Assembly: GCA_036245525.1 (NCBI GenBank)
Contig: BTPG01000001.1
Span: forward strand, 215,665,092-215,729,091
Length of the DNA: 64,000 nucleotides
Direction: 5' to 3'
DNA from: Semisulcospira habei
Taxonomy: Eukaryota; Mollusca; Gastropoda; Semisulcospiridae
In this document: positions 10,917 through 21,020 of the stretch, piece after piece
How the letters are laid out: each line of letters begins with the position of its first letter
How positions within the stretch are numbered: the first letter of the stretch is position 1
The notes under the pieces: model-generated
Told to the model about the DNA's origin: nothing
Seen by the model: only the letters and a program-made list of their open reading frames with translations
Databases searched by the model: none
Program-made: the position numbers and the translations under genes

Positions 10917-11131
10917 TTAACCCTAACAGTGTCAACAGACGCAGACTGACTTTCTGCAAGCTTTGTTAGCTCAAGACCAAAAGAACCTAGATGTGCCGGG
11001 AACATGGATTCAAAGTAGTGTTAGCAAGAGGCATAGATCCTCATGAGCCCCCGCATATGCGGGGGCTCATGAAGATCTATACCTCTTGCAGCTTGGTGGT
11101 GCTTTAATTTTCCGGACACTGAAAGGGTTAA
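10917..11131 (+). mobile_element. TP3 MITE, both TTAA ends intact
   Basis: The ends TTAACCCTAACAGTGTC and GACACTGAAAGGGTTAA form a terminal inverted repeat. The core is 11024-11089 with an ATAT loop. Length is 215 bp. This is one of the best copies for defining the element boundaries. Confidence 0.9.
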
Positions 11132-11220
11132 TTATTTTAGTCGAACTGTTTTGTCCGTCGTGTTGTATGTGTTTTTTGTTGTTGTTTTTGTTTGTTTTTT
11201 CTCTTTTGTTTCTTCCTTAC

Positions 11221-11230
11221 TTTCTTTTTT

Positions 11231-11290
<60 letters not shown>

Positions 11291-11291
11291 T
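11221..11291. repeat. (CTTT)n microsatellite
   Basis: About 17 CTTT units within a T-rich stretch. Confidence 0.97.
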
Positions 11292-12179
11292 TTTGATTTT
11301 ATTATTACTTTGTGTAATTGCCTCCTATGGGTTACAGGTGTCGAGGAAAAGTGTCAGTGCTGTTTTGTTTTTTTTACTGAGCGGAAGGCCAGTTTATTGG
11401 GTTAGTATTCTAAGTGCAAATGGCGGTTGAATTAGGGGTTCCTGTTGTCAACTCCACACCGGATTCAGCCCTTCACCGTTTCTAACATAATGGCTCGGCG
11501 GAAAAGACGCGTAACTACGGTTTTGTCAGTAGAAGTCAAGGGGTTAACGCGCCAACATGACTCTAACGCCAGACGAACGCTGGGTAAGGTGAGTCAGGCT
11601 TCATGTGACGTGAGATGCAGTTTGACGTGAACTACTCCCACACGCAGATTTGACATCAGGGGTCGGTTTGGTTCTACGGCTACAGTGACCCCGGGGTTCA
11701 TTTGACGTAGGGGGAGGGGGAGGGGGGCATCCTGGAGAACTACACCGGGCGATTCCTGCAAGGTCTCCGTTTCTTTGCGTGATAGTGTTTTGAAAAGGGT
11801 TTCCATTGCGCCTTCGCCCTAAGACTGACGCCGCTGATGCATTCATGTGCAAAATCACAAATTGTCTCACAACCTGCGGTTTACAACAACACGAAGAGCC
11901 GTAAGATCCCGAATCACAGAGCAGCACACAAACAACTTTCCGATTACTTTGAGATGGTCTCACAAATAAGGTCGGTGTCGCGATGCAGGCGTCACGATGA
12001 CAAGAAACACTGAGCGTGGCCGAGGCGTTGGGCTAAGATTTTCCGGTGCTGTTAATCCAAATAAGACGGAAGTGGCATATCTAGGGGCCGAGAGAGAACT
12101 CCAAAGACGTACTGAGACGGAATTATGGGCCTTTAGGAGCGCCTGCAGAGGCCAGCCAATGATAACGCAAATAGGGGCT
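11292..12179. other. No gene; weak copy of a dispersed repeat
   Basis: Mostly unrecognised. At about 11830-11925 the sequence (GCTGATGCATTC.., then AGAGCCGTAAGATCCCGAATC) resembles the repeat duplicated at 15.4-16.1 kb. Confidence 0.45.
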
Positions 12180-12382
12180 TTAACCTCGTTACTGGCGGGG
12201 CAAGGGGAATGAACACTAGCCCATCTTCAAGGGACATAAATCCTCATGAGCCCCCGCATTCGCACTAACTTGCCGCATTCGCGGGGGCTCATGAGGAGTT
12301 ATGTCTCTTGTTAGTTCTTTTTCAAGCAGTGGTTTCAGACACGAAATATATGTGATCATTGGCTAGCCGGGCCTTTCTAACC
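12180..12382 (-). mobile_element. TP3 MITE with expanded loop
   Basis: TTAACCTCGTTACTGG starts at 12180. The core 12228-12310 has a loop in which GCATTCGC occurs twice around ACTAACTTGCC. The right boundary is approximate. Confidence 0.75.
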
Positions 12383-12512
12383 GTGTTTCTTTGCATTTTA
12401 CACGCTGGGTATCACCTTCTGGACTGGGCTCAAAATTATGTAGGTACATTTCTGGTACACAATGTCTCTTCACAGTGCAGGTCACCGCGAGTATCTTCTG
12501 CATTGCAGGGAG

Positions 12513-12632
<120 letters not shown>

Positions 12633-12697
12633 ACAAAAGACATAGAACCTCATGAGGCCCCCGCACGTTCATGAGGCTCTACACGTATGTCTCTTGC
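12633..12697. repeat. Degraded TP3 core next to (GA)n
   Basis: ACAAAAGACATAGAACCTC pairs imperfectly with the downstream arm ending TATGTCTCTTGC. Part of the right arm is rearranged. Confidence 0.65.
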
Positions 12698-12755
12698 TGT
12701 TCCTGTTTTGTATCTGAGTTCCTAGGCCAGCGGACTCAGATTTTTCGCCTAGAAT

Positions 12756-12965
12756 TTAACCCCTCCCCTGCTGAAATCCGAGCTCACTGAGCGACCAGCA
12801 AATCCGGAACTGTCAAAAACCACAGACACGAAGTGGTCTGCGCAAGAGGCATAGATCCTCATGAGCCCCCGCAGTCGCGCTAACTTACCGCAGTCGCGGG
12901 ACCATGAGGATCTATGCCTCTTGCACTTGGATCGCGTTCGCTTTTCGCGGCAGTGAGGGGGTTAA
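12756..12965 (+). mobile_element. TP3 MITE, both TTAA ends, expanded loop
   Basis: Runs from TTAACCCCTCCCCTGC to CGCGGCAGTGAGGGGGTTAA. The core 12842-12924 has GCAGTCGCG duplicated around CTAACTTACC. The loop orientation (AGTC) is opposite to other + copies. Confidence 0.9.
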
Positions 12966-13025
12966 GACTGAAGATTAACCCTTTTACTGCCAGTGGACGT
13001 AGACTGTGTCAATTAATAATAAACA

Positions 13026-13256
13026 TAATAATAATAATAATAATGATGATGATGATGATGATGATAATAATAATAATAAAAATATAATGATGATGATGGT
13101 GATGATAATGATGATGATACTAATAATAATAATAATAATAATAATGATGATGATGATGATAATAATAATAATAATAAAAATATAATGATGATGATGGTGA
13201 TGATAATGATGATGATACTAATAATAATAATAATAATAATGATGATGATGATGATG

Positions 13257-13345
<89 letters not shown>
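13026..13345. repeat. ATA/ATG trinucleotide array
   Basis: Alternating AAT, ATG and ATT blocks. A block of about 90 bp is duplicated at 13040-13130 and 13140-13230. A TP3-type left end, TTAACCCTTTTACTGCCAG, sits just upstream at 12975. The right part doubles as the simple-repeat tail of the LINE fragment that follows. Confidence 0.9.
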
Positions 13346-13775
13346 AACCGCAAACTCCCTGCAGTGTAGGCTCTAAGCGCCTGTACAATGTAAATCAAAA
13401 TGACAAACTAAACACAAATCAATAGACAGCGGCAACACAAAATACAAACATGACAATACAAATTCAAAAATTAACAGCACATAAACACACCCAAAGCACA
13501 AACGACCATTGCAACATGAACTGGCACAGGGTCATCATGATGTTATTATGAAACAGAAAAGAGACTGGAATTTGGTAAGTCAGAGTAGTAAGATTGGAAA
13601 AGATGTGTTTTAAGCTGATTTTTCACAGAAATCACTGTGGGGGCATCACGAATGTTTTTCGGAAGGGAATTCCAAATGACTGGGTCCTGGAAACAAAAAG
13701 ACCTTTGACCAACGGACTTTATGTTTATTTTCGGTACTTTCAATTTAAAGTCAAAGATTCCCATCCGAAGATGTG
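13346..13775 (-). pseudogene. LINE 3' fragment, minus strand
   Basis: The minus strand encodes GQRSFCFQDPVIWNSLPKNI followed by KNQLKTHLF, the typical C-terminal end of CR1/L2-like or Jockey-like reverse transcriptase ORFs. A roughly 200-bp 3' UTR and the (ATT)n tail at 13262-13345 follow. It is severely 5'-truncated and differs from the copies at 9.3, 40.6 and 43.6 kb, so it is a separate LINE family. Confidence 0.75.
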
Positions 13776-13788
13776 AAGTGGGGTTTCA

Positions 13789-13854
13789 GTAAGAGGTATA
13801 GATCCTGAGGAGCCCCCGCAACTGCGGGGGCTCATGAGGATCTATACCTCTTGC
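13789..13854 (+). mobile_element. TP3 hairpin core
   Basis: A 66-bp core with an AACT loop. The arms read GTAAGAGGTATAGATCCTGAGG and its near-complement. The right flank GTTGGGCGATGTTCAAAGGG matches the family. Confidence 0.8.
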
Positions 13855-13899
13855 GGTTGGGCGATGTTCAAAGGGTTGACTTAACAGAGTATTCCAGTG

Positions 13900-14473
13900 T
13901 TAGTCTAGCACAGTACATTCTGAGTACTAACGACAGATTTAGCGTTTGGTTGAGACGATGCTGTCGTTAGACTATAGACTATCAAATTACCGAAAAGCTC
14001 CGAAATGTCCTCGCTTACTCTCTTTCTCTATTTACGCCCTTTTTGCTGCCATTTCTCGTTTCACAACCTACGCGTCATTTTATTAAACACTTAGTTTTGT
14101 AAAGCGATCCGTGTCAGGGCGGTCTTTCAAAATTTCAAGATATTTTTTCTTTTCGCTCCTATTTGGGTATGGAGAACATAAATACACCTCCAAAAAATAA
14201 CTTTCGCCCATACTATGGGTTCTCATTGTTGTTATGCATCAGCAAAGAACTGTCTACCCTTCTTTTCACCATGCCTGATAGTTGGCACACGTCACACGTC
14301 TACGGAACATCTCTGTGCACAAAGCAGAAGAAAGCAGAACGGTCTTTGGCGTTAGGACTTTCAAGCTTCAAGTGTTCACTTAATAGATCTCTTGTGCAGC
14401 CAAAGACCTGCCAAGGACATTAATACAGTGGGTATGGCGAACTATCAACCCTCCATGTCTGGTGCAAGTCGCT
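13900..14473. other. No recognisable feature
   Basis: Unique-looking sequence. Short ORFs occur at 14163-14423 without domain similarity that I can recognise. Confidence 0.5.
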
Positions 14474-14687
14474 GTTACTGATTCAGCGCTGACACTATGG
14501 AACGAGATATGTATCGACCATGATAGTTCAAGGGTGGTGCCAGAATAGCTTGGCGCCTATAGGCGCCAAGCTATTCTGGCACAACCCTTGAACTATCATG
14601 CTCGCTAGGTGTCCTGTGCTGTGAAGTAGCATTCAGACAACTCGCAAATTAATTGGGAATTTTTACTTTTTGTGTTGAATGTGTTAA
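14474..14687 (+). mobile_element. TP2 MITE
   Basis: The core 14515-14604 is nearly perfect (one arm ACAACCC for ACCACCC) with a CTATAG centre. The right end GTTGAATGTGTTAA retains TTAA. The left end is decayed. Confidence 0.8.
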
Positions 14688-14709
14688 TGATATCGCAGTG
14701 TGAAGATGT

Positions 14710-14781
14710 ATCGACTTTGATAATCAATGGATAGTGCCAGATTAACCTGGCGCCAAGCTAAAATCTGGCACGACCCTTATG
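14710..14781. repeat. Degenerate TP1 core
   Basis: ATCGACTTTGATAATCAATGG..AGTGCCAGATTAACC, then GGCGCCAAGCTAAAATCTGG. Recognisable but with numerous changes. Confidence 0.6.
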
Positions 14782-15125
14782 ACCGCTCTCTCTTCAGTCA
14801 CTAGTGAGCGCTTTTTCTTCACTCTCTCCAGAGTTGCACAGTCATCGCTACGTGTTTTAGGTCAGAAAGAGTTAATCGCGTTCTTCAGTCAAACCCTTTC
14901 AAACTCATGAGACATAGATCATCCTGAGCCGATGTAAACTCTGTCAATTTACATCTGTTCTCTGACAACGGAGAACAAAAAAGTGTTTCAATATGAGGCA
15001 GTAATGTCAATGTTTAAATTGTTTTTGATACAGCCTAGCATGCATGGTTAAAAAAAAAAAAACATATAAACAAATCAAACAAAGAAAATGTCAGTCTTCT
15101 CCGCAGTTGTGAGTCATCAGTTTAA
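14782..15125. other. No recognisable feature
   Basis: A possible remnant TP3 arm at 14909-14925 (TGAGACATAGATCATCC). Otherwise nothing seen. Confidence 0.45.
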
Positions 15126-15357
15126 TTAACCCCTTCCCTGCCACTGTACCTACACTGTCCGCACATTAAATTTTTTGTTCCTGAAATCTTGGTTCATTCA
15201 TCGACCGAAGGCCAACACCGCACAAGAAACATGGATACAAATTGGTCTCAACAGGAGACATAGATCCTCAAGCGGCCCAGCATCGCGGGGGCTCGTGAGA
15301 ATCTATGTCTCTTGCAATCGGACATTGTTCACTTTTTTCTCGACAGTGTTTCGTTAA
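15126..15357 (+). mobile_element. TP3 MITE, TTAA both ends
   Basis: TTAACCCCTTCCCTGCCACTG at 15126 and ..CGACAGTGTTTCGTTAA ending 15357. The core is 15251-15315, partly decayed in its left arm. Confidence 0.87.
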
Positions 15358-15399
15358 TAGATGCCGCACAAAATCCCTTGAAATCTGCTGGAGAGTGGC

Positions 15400-15597
15400 G
15401 ATTTGCCTTCTGACGCTGATGCTATCTATACGGGTGATCTCATTTGTGTGAGGGCGTCTGAAATGTGGTTGGGTGACGGTCAGCGCGTTTGTGCTTTCAG
15501 CCGTGAGGTCCAGAATCACAGACCAACACACACTTCAGACGCAAAAGACCCGTGAACCGTGAAATCATGTCACTGCTCAGCGATCAAACAATTATGT
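15400..15597 (+). repeat. Tandem duplicate copy 1 (first part), left of TP2 insertion
   Basis: The segment ACGGGTGATCTCATTTGTG..GATCAAACAATTATGT is repeated, with divergence, at 15893-16121. Copy 1 is interrupted by the TP2 element and resumes at about 15807. Confidence 0.8.
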
Positions 15598-15810
15598 TTA
15601 ACCCATTATGTCCCAAGTACGAAATACCCCCATTTTTGAGTTGTCCTCTGATGACTGCTTTACAATTCAGGAGACAGGTCGACCATAATAGTTCAAGGGT
15701 GGTGGCAGAATAGCTTGGCGCCTATAGGCGCCAAGCTATTCTGCCACCACCCTTGAACTATCATGGTCGAGCCATATCTTGCTGTGGTGTGTCGGGGCTG
15801 AATGAGTGAA
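15598..15810 (-). mobile_element. TP2 MITE with an empty site preserved nearby
   Basis: TTAACCCATTATGTCCC starts at 15598. The core 15679-15770 carries GGTGGTGGCAG arms and a CCTATAGG centre. The right end GGGCTGAATGAGTGAA ends near 15810. The downstream duplicate at 16120-16135 lacks this element and shows a single TTTAA at the corresponding place. Confidence 0.9.
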
Positions 15811-15892
15811 TTTAGTGAACAGTTTGCAATGTGAGAGTCTCAACCTTGACAGTTGATATAAAACAATACTTAACAGAGAGTGCACATGATTT
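15807..15892 (+). repeat. Tandem duplicate copy 1 (second part), right of TP2 insertion
   Basis: TTTAGTGAACAGTTTGCAATG..CAACCTTGACAG matches 16126-16205, completing copy 1 of the duplication. Confidence 0.78.
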
Positions 15893-16210
15893 GCCTGATG
15901 ACACTTATTCGTATTTACACGGGTGATTTGATTTGTGCGATGGAGTGTGAAGTGCGGCAGGGTGACGGGTCGGTGCATTTGTGCGCTGGTTCATGATTTC
16001 GTACCTTGCGGTTTTGAGCCGTAGGGTCCAAACTCACATACCAGCGCACACTTCGGAACCAAAGTACCCTTGTACCGTGAAATCGTGTCACCGCCCAGCA
16101 ATCAAATAATGAAAAGAAATGTTTAATGTAGTGAACAGTTTGGAAAGTGATGCCTGTCAACCTTGATATCAAACGATGCAAAAGAGAGAGAGAGAGTGCA
16201 AATGCGTCAC
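15893..16210 (+). repeat. Tandem duplicate copy 2 with empty TP2 site
   Basis: Carries both halves contiguously. Across the junction it reads AAATGTTTAATGTAGTGAAC, which is the uninterrupted target site. A short GA run lies at 16182-16196. Confidence 0.8.
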
Positions 16211-16248
16211 GACCGCTCTGTTACGACTGAAATTGTATCGTTATTTAA

Positions 16249-16443
16249 TTAACCCCTTCTCTGCCACTCTACGTATACTTTTTTCTCTCAAATCCGTGTC
16301 TCTTCAACGACCAAAAGCCAAAAACCGTCCGTGAAACGTGGATACAAAATTGGTCTCAGCAAGAGGCATATATCCTCATGAGCCCCCGCTATCGCCTCTT
16401 GCAATCTCATCACGTTCACTTTTCTCCGAGGGAAAGGGGTTAA
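16249..16443 (+). mobile_element. TP3 MITE, TTAA both ends, right arm deleted
   Basis: TTAACCCCTTCTCTGCCACTC at 16249 and GAGGGAAAGGGGTTAA ending 16443. The core 16359-16402 keeps the left arm and only the last ~11 bp of the right arm. Confidence 0.87.
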
Positions 16444-16612
16444 AAAAAATCTGCTCCACGGCGGGCTGTGATGGCTAACATTAGTCGATGCAACAGTTCT
16501 CAATGTCGACTTTGCTCAACGAAGACTTTCCTACCCTTCTTTTCGCAATCCACGTGACACAAGTTTTCTTCTTCCCGTGGCGCGAGTCGATGGAACGCTT
16601 GTACGCACAAAC

Positions 16613-16613
<1 letters not shown>

Positions 16614-16695
<82 letters not shown>
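16614..16695. repeat. (GA)n microsatellite
   Basis: About 40 GA units. Confidence 0.97.
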
Positions 16696-16698
<3 letters not shown>

Positions 16699-16900
16699 AA
16701 GTGTTTAGTTTAAGGACACGCCGCTAAGTTAGGCCCATTGTACAGCGCTGTGGCAAGACGTACTTAGAACATGCATGTTGAGGCGATCTTGCGGCATCGC
16801 TAACTATGACCTCATCCTTGACTGAAGAAAGCTGCTTTAAAACCGAAGTTAAACACCCCGTCACTGCTATTGGACAAAGCTTGTGTTTCTAAAATCACCG

Positions 16901-17114
16901 TTAACCCAATCAGTCCTGACGACCTACAGCCGGAGATGGGTCGACCATGATAATTCAAGGGTAGTGCCAGATTAGCTTGGCGCCTGTCGGCGCCAAGCTA
17001 ATCTGGCACTACCCTTGAATTATCGTGGTCTATCCATCTCCTGCAACAGGTGCATAGTCGTTAGACGACGCCTCCAAAATTTGGGGAATACGGCCGTCGG
17101 GCTGAATGAGGTAA
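16901..17114 (+). mobile_element. TP1 MITE
   Basis: TTAACCCAATCAGTCCTGACG starts at 16901. The core is 16929-17043 with a TGTC loop between GGCGCC tips. The right end GGGCTGAATGAGGTAATT has a mutated TTAA. Confidence 0.87.
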
Positions 17115-17273
17115 TTCAACGTCAAAGGAGTCAGTCCGTCAAAGGAGCATGCATACAAAGTGGTTTCAGCAAGAGGTATAGATCCTCATGAGCCCCCGCA
17201 ATTGCAGGGGCTCGTGAGAATCTATACCTCTTGCCGCTGTGACAATCATTTTTTTCCGCAGTCATGGGATTAA
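17115..17273 (+). mobile_element. TP3 MITE, left end fused to a TP1 element
   Basis: The core is 17169-17234. The right end CGCAGTCATGGGATTAA closes at 17273. The left terminal sequence is shortened and merges with the TP1 copy ending at 17114. Confidence 0.75.
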
Positions 17274-17552
17274 AATGAGTGAAACAAAACAAGTGCCTGT
17301 GCTCGCTGCCCATGACAATGACATGATAATGTACGTTTTTCTTAGCAAGGAGTTTACTTACACCTCAGAGAATCTATGAAAAGGGCCCACAATCAACACA
17401 GGACACTTACGGATGGTTGTACAATCGATGAGGTTGATGGATGGGAAGTACGGGGTGGGGGGGGGGATACGGTGTGGGGGGAGGGAGGTGTTAGAGTATG
17501 GCAACTCCAACATCATCTCTGCGTAAACTGCACTCAAAGCTCTATGCAGTTT

Positions 17553-17760
17553 TTAACCCACACTGCCAGTGGACACAAAATTATTATCCGGCAAATTTAG
17601 AGCGAAAGAATCCCATCCATACAAGAAAAGCGGGTATGAATAAGGTCAGCAAGAGGCAAAGAACCTCATGAGCCCACCGCATCTGAAGGGGCTCAGGAGG
17701 TTCTTTGCATTTTGCAGTTTGCACGGTGCTGGCGCGCTTGCCAGGCAGTGTAGGGGTGAA
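17553..17760 (+). mobile_element. TP3 MITE, CAAAGAACC subtype
   Basis: TTAACCCACACTGCCAGTGG starts at 17553. The core 17649-17715 pairs GCAAAGAACCTC with GAGGTTCTTTGC, a matched change from the GCATAGATCC subtype. The right end is GCCAGGCAGTGTAGGGGTGAA. Confidence 0.85.
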
Positions 17761-18766
17761 TGCATGAAACGATCGTGACCGAACTTTACAGCAATACAAG
17801 GAAGTGCTGACGTTTCAAGAACACTTAACCACGGACTGAATCCTTTTAATTGTGTGCAGGTTTGCGATTTTAGACCTTACGGTTCAAGGTCGCAAGGTCT
17901 AATAATACAGATCAGCATGGAAATGACGACAAGCCGCAACAACAACAACAACAACAAAATTAGCAGGCCTGCTCAAAACAAAACAAAAATCTAAGTAGCG
18001 TCAATATAATAAGATGAGTAACCTAGAGCTTAGGAACTTAATTAGAGACTTTAGGCAGCTCACAAAATGGTCGTTAAATAAAACAAGAAAACAGTCTGCA
18101 TCAGCACCTAGATGTAAAGTAGTTAAACCTTGAACAGAAGAAGTGCAAACAGCACAGAACGGTATTTTGAGCGACGAATTAATCGTTTTCCACATTGTCT
18201 TAAGTGTTGACTTCAAGGCAAATTTGCAGTTTAAGTTCGTTCAACGGCACGACGACCCATCCTCTCATTAACCCCTTTCCTGCCACAGTACGTACAGGCC
18301 ACACAGGGCAATTAGGTTACGCCCCCTTTTCACACACTGTTATCTGTTAGCCTCTTGCAGCATAAAACTATGAACGAAGAACTTTTCTGCCAAAACAAAA
18401 AATCCACGTGGAGCACATCCCAGGAGAAGCTATTTCAGCAATTCTTAAAAAAATTAAGAGTTAGCGTTTTTCACAACACTCAAATGCACTAAGTACCCCA
18501 TGACAAAACTGTCGTCTGCAAGCCTGCATACAACCGTGCACATGCCCCAATTAGGCTCCCATGAACACACTAGGTCGACTAAAATTACCCAGATTTTGCT
18601 CTTTTTCACACCACCTGTCATGCCTTTTGTTGCTCAAAACGCAAAAAAAGGCACACAATTGAAGTTTTACACCCTAAAAAAATGGCAAAAACGGAGGAAA
18701 TTTTTTGAACTATTTCTGGCGGAAAAGTTACTACATGCACCGGAAGCAATTGCCCTGTGTGGCCTG
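17761..18766. other. No recognisable gene
   Basis: Includes an (AAC)n run at 17938-17957 and AT-rich sequence. The ORFs at 18001-18216 and 18500-18769 have no recognisable domain. A TP3-like left end, TTAACCCCTTTCCTGCCAC, occurs at 18268 without a following core. Confidence 0.45.
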
Positions 18767-18956
18767 TAAACTGTTGTTTCTGAAATCTGTCTTCGTTCAA
18801 CGTCCAAAAGCCAACACCGTCCTAGAAACATGGATACGAATCGTTCCCAGCAAGAGGCATAGATCCTCATGAGCCCACGCTGCCGCGTGGGCTCATGAGC
18901 ATCTATGTCTCTTGCTGTTGGAGCGTGTTCACTTTTTTCGGCTGGCAAGGGGTTAA
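18767..18956 (+). mobile_element. TP3 MITE
   Basis: The core 18850-18915 has CCCACGC / GCGTGGG at the stem top, a matched change on both arms. The right end GGCTGGCAAGGGGTTAA is intact. The left end is not clear. Confidence 0.82.
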
Positions 18957-19097
18957 TTACTGACGCGAAGCCCTGACGAGTCCGGCTGATATTAAAATGG
19001 CGTTTTTACGAGCAATCAAGCTTAATGAGGCATTGAATTGTTACTGAAAGCAATTATGACGTCATACACGACGAGAAGAATTGAACACGATACAACT

Positions 19098-19163
19098 GCA
19101 AGAGGAATAGATCCTCATGGGCCCCCGTAGTTGCGGAGGCTCATGAGGATCTATGCCTCTTGC
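19098..19163 (-). mobile_element. TP3 hairpin core
   Basis: A 66-bp core with the left flank GAACACGATACAACT typical of minus-orientation copies. Confidence 0.8.
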
Positions 19164-19375
19164 TGGAACCATTTTGTGTCCGTGTATCTGGGGATGGGTG
19201 CGGCACTTGGGCGCGCAATGACCAAAAAAGCGTTAAAAGCACAATCCTTGTCGGTGAACAGAGAATGAGTTTGAAACGATGACTTAAAATAGCACAGCGA
19301 AGGATATTAACTGTACTAGGCTTCCTAATGGCGTGAAAAGTTTTCTTCCCATCTTCAAAGGTAATTAATTGTCCA

Positions 19376-19571
19376 GTAACCCCTTCCATGCCGAGTAAAC
19401 GCGAACACGGTCCAGCTGCAAGAGATATAGGTCGTCATGAATTCTGTTCGCGGGGGCTCATGAGGATCTGTCTCTTCCTTACACCTCCTTGTACCCATGT
19501 TTTTGTATGGCGGAGTCTCTCTGGCACATGATTAACACAGATTTGAGAGACGTAGGCAGGGAAAGGGTTAA
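19376..19571 (-). mobile_element. TP3 MITE, shrunken core
   Basis: The left end GTAACCCCTTCCATGCCGAG has a mutated TTAA. The core 19418-19478 has lost part of the left arm. The right end GGCAGGGAAAGGGTTAA closes at 19571. Confidence 0.8.
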
Positions 19572-19601
19572 ATCAAATTAATTGTCGATTACAAACTGAC
19601 A

Positions 19602-19681
19602 TTAACTCATTCGAGACGTGCCGCCTCCGGATACGCGGCTTAAGCCGCGTATCCGGAGGCGGCACGCATCGAATGAGTTAA
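19602..19681. mobile_element. 80-bp palindrome, TTAA to TTAA
   Basis: Runs from TTAACTCATTCGA to TCGAATGAGTTAA with a nearly perfect stem. The stem contains CGTGCCGCCTCCGGATACG and its complement around a GGCTTAAGCC centre. Unlike TP1-3 it has no asymmetric flanks, so the whole unit is one hairpin. Confidence 0.85.
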
Positions 19682-19857
19682 AAGTCAGTAATACAAATGA
19701 GAAGAGAGGATGTTGTGTTAGTGTAGGCCTTCGATTCAATAAAACACCCGCCCGTTATAATTATATTTTAGGGACACAGCCAACCAAAAATATGGATTCG
19801 CTAGAGCTCAGGCGGAGGGAGATATCTCCCAGGTCTTCGTTGCCATTAGACGTTGTC

Positions 19858-20374
19858 GGGTCCCAACCTCGGGCAGAGTGGCATATACTGCTCACAAATA
19901 GTAAGGTAGAGTAACTTTTCAGCTTGAATTACTAAAAGTTCTCAGTATGGTTATAATAACCGATATAATATTGATTAGAAATCCCACTGGCCTTCAATTT
20001 CACAACATCGATGTGACACATAGTGCTCACACAAAGTAAAGGACGTCATAACTTCAGCTTGAATTAAGAAAATGTCCCAAAACACCTTACATCTGCAAAC
20101 TGCAGTCACCTTTCAGGTGTGATTTTTTTCTTAAACATTTTTTGGGACATTTTAGTAATTCAAGCTGAAAGTATGACGTCCTTTACTTTTTATGACCACT
20201 ATATGTCACACCAATTTTGTGCAATTTGTAGGCCAGTGGGATGGCTAATGACTGATTTACCCATTCTGAGAACTTTTAATAATGCAAGCTGAAAAGTTCA
20301 TGTACCTTACTATTTGTGAGCAGTATGTCTCACTGGCTGAGGTTGGGTCCATGCCGAAGTTGGGACCCAACAGA
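19858..20374. mobile_element. Long foldback (inverted-repeat) element
   Basis: Left arm about 19858-20095 and right arm about 20112-20374. GGGTCCCAACCTCGG pairs with the right terminal AGTTGGGACCCAAC and with GAGGTTGGGTCC just inside it. Inner matched blocks include CTGCTCACAAATAGTAAGG, TCAGCTTGAATTA and AAAGTAAAGGACGTCATA. The arms differ by indels and substitutions. No coding capacity. It resembles a MITE composed almost entirely of terminal inverted repeats. Confidence 0.82.
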
Positions 20375-20413
20375 CGCAAATCAGTTGGTGGAAACTGTGA
20401 AGATTAACGCTAA

Positions 20414-20563
20414 ATAACCCCATCTGTCCCAGGAACATAGATATAAATAGGGTAAACAAGAGACAAAGAACTTTATGAGCCCCCCGCGGAAGCGGGGGGC
20501 TCATAAAGTTCTTTGCCTCTCGCAGTTGTGTGGTGTTCAGCTTTTCCCGGCAGCGATGGGCTT
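20414..20563 (+). mobile_element. TP3 MITE, CAAAGAAC subtype with matched arm changes
   Basis: The core 20456-20523 has stems CAAAGAACTTTATGAGCCCC and its complement around GGAA. ACTTTATGAG replaces the common ACCTCATGAG on both arms. The ends are decayed (ATAACCCC left, CGGCAGCGATGGGC right). Confidence 0.8.
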
Positions 20564-20612
20564 GTTTTGTTTTTTTAAGATGGAGGGGCAAAAAGACGAG
20601 CTAGTTCAGTAG

Positions 20613-20794
20613 TGTGTCCGTCCAAAGGTCCTGGTAAATCAAGGTGGCAGAGTTGCAGTGCGTATGAATTATCAGTGTTTAGGTCGTACTCCATGTGCAA
20701 TAGCTGCCCCTGTCCTCGATAGCCTGCCCGTCAGGGCTGTTCATTGTCACTACGGTGCCGTGGAAGTTAAACCCCGAATTAACCAACTAACAAT
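20613..20794 (+). mobile_element. 5'-truncated SINE, same family as 21981 and 63553
   Basis: AAAGGTCCTGGTAAATCAAGG..GTCGTACTCCATG..GAAGTTAAACCCC matches the 3' two-thirds of the SINE present in reverse at 21981-22294 and 63553-63866. The tRNA-like head is absent. Confidence 0.78.
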
Positions 20795-20924
20795 GGGAAG
20801 GGTGGTAGCTTTATCAAACACGAGGAGGAATTCATGCGTCAAGAGAAGTAACTCTTGCGAGTAGATGCCGCAAAGCTAATCCGGCATTACATTTTCGCTA
20901 TCATAGTGGACTCATCACCGGGGG

Positions 20925-20928
<4 letters not shown>

Positions 20929-21018
<90 letters not shown>
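20929..21018. repeat. (TC)n microsatellite
   Basis: About 45 TC units. Confidence 0.97.

Positions 21019-21020
<2 letters not shown>

Noticed and set aside
18001..18769. ORFs of 60-90 codons near 18 kb as genes
   Set aside because: No recognisable domain, no splice-site or codon-use support, and lengths expected by chance.
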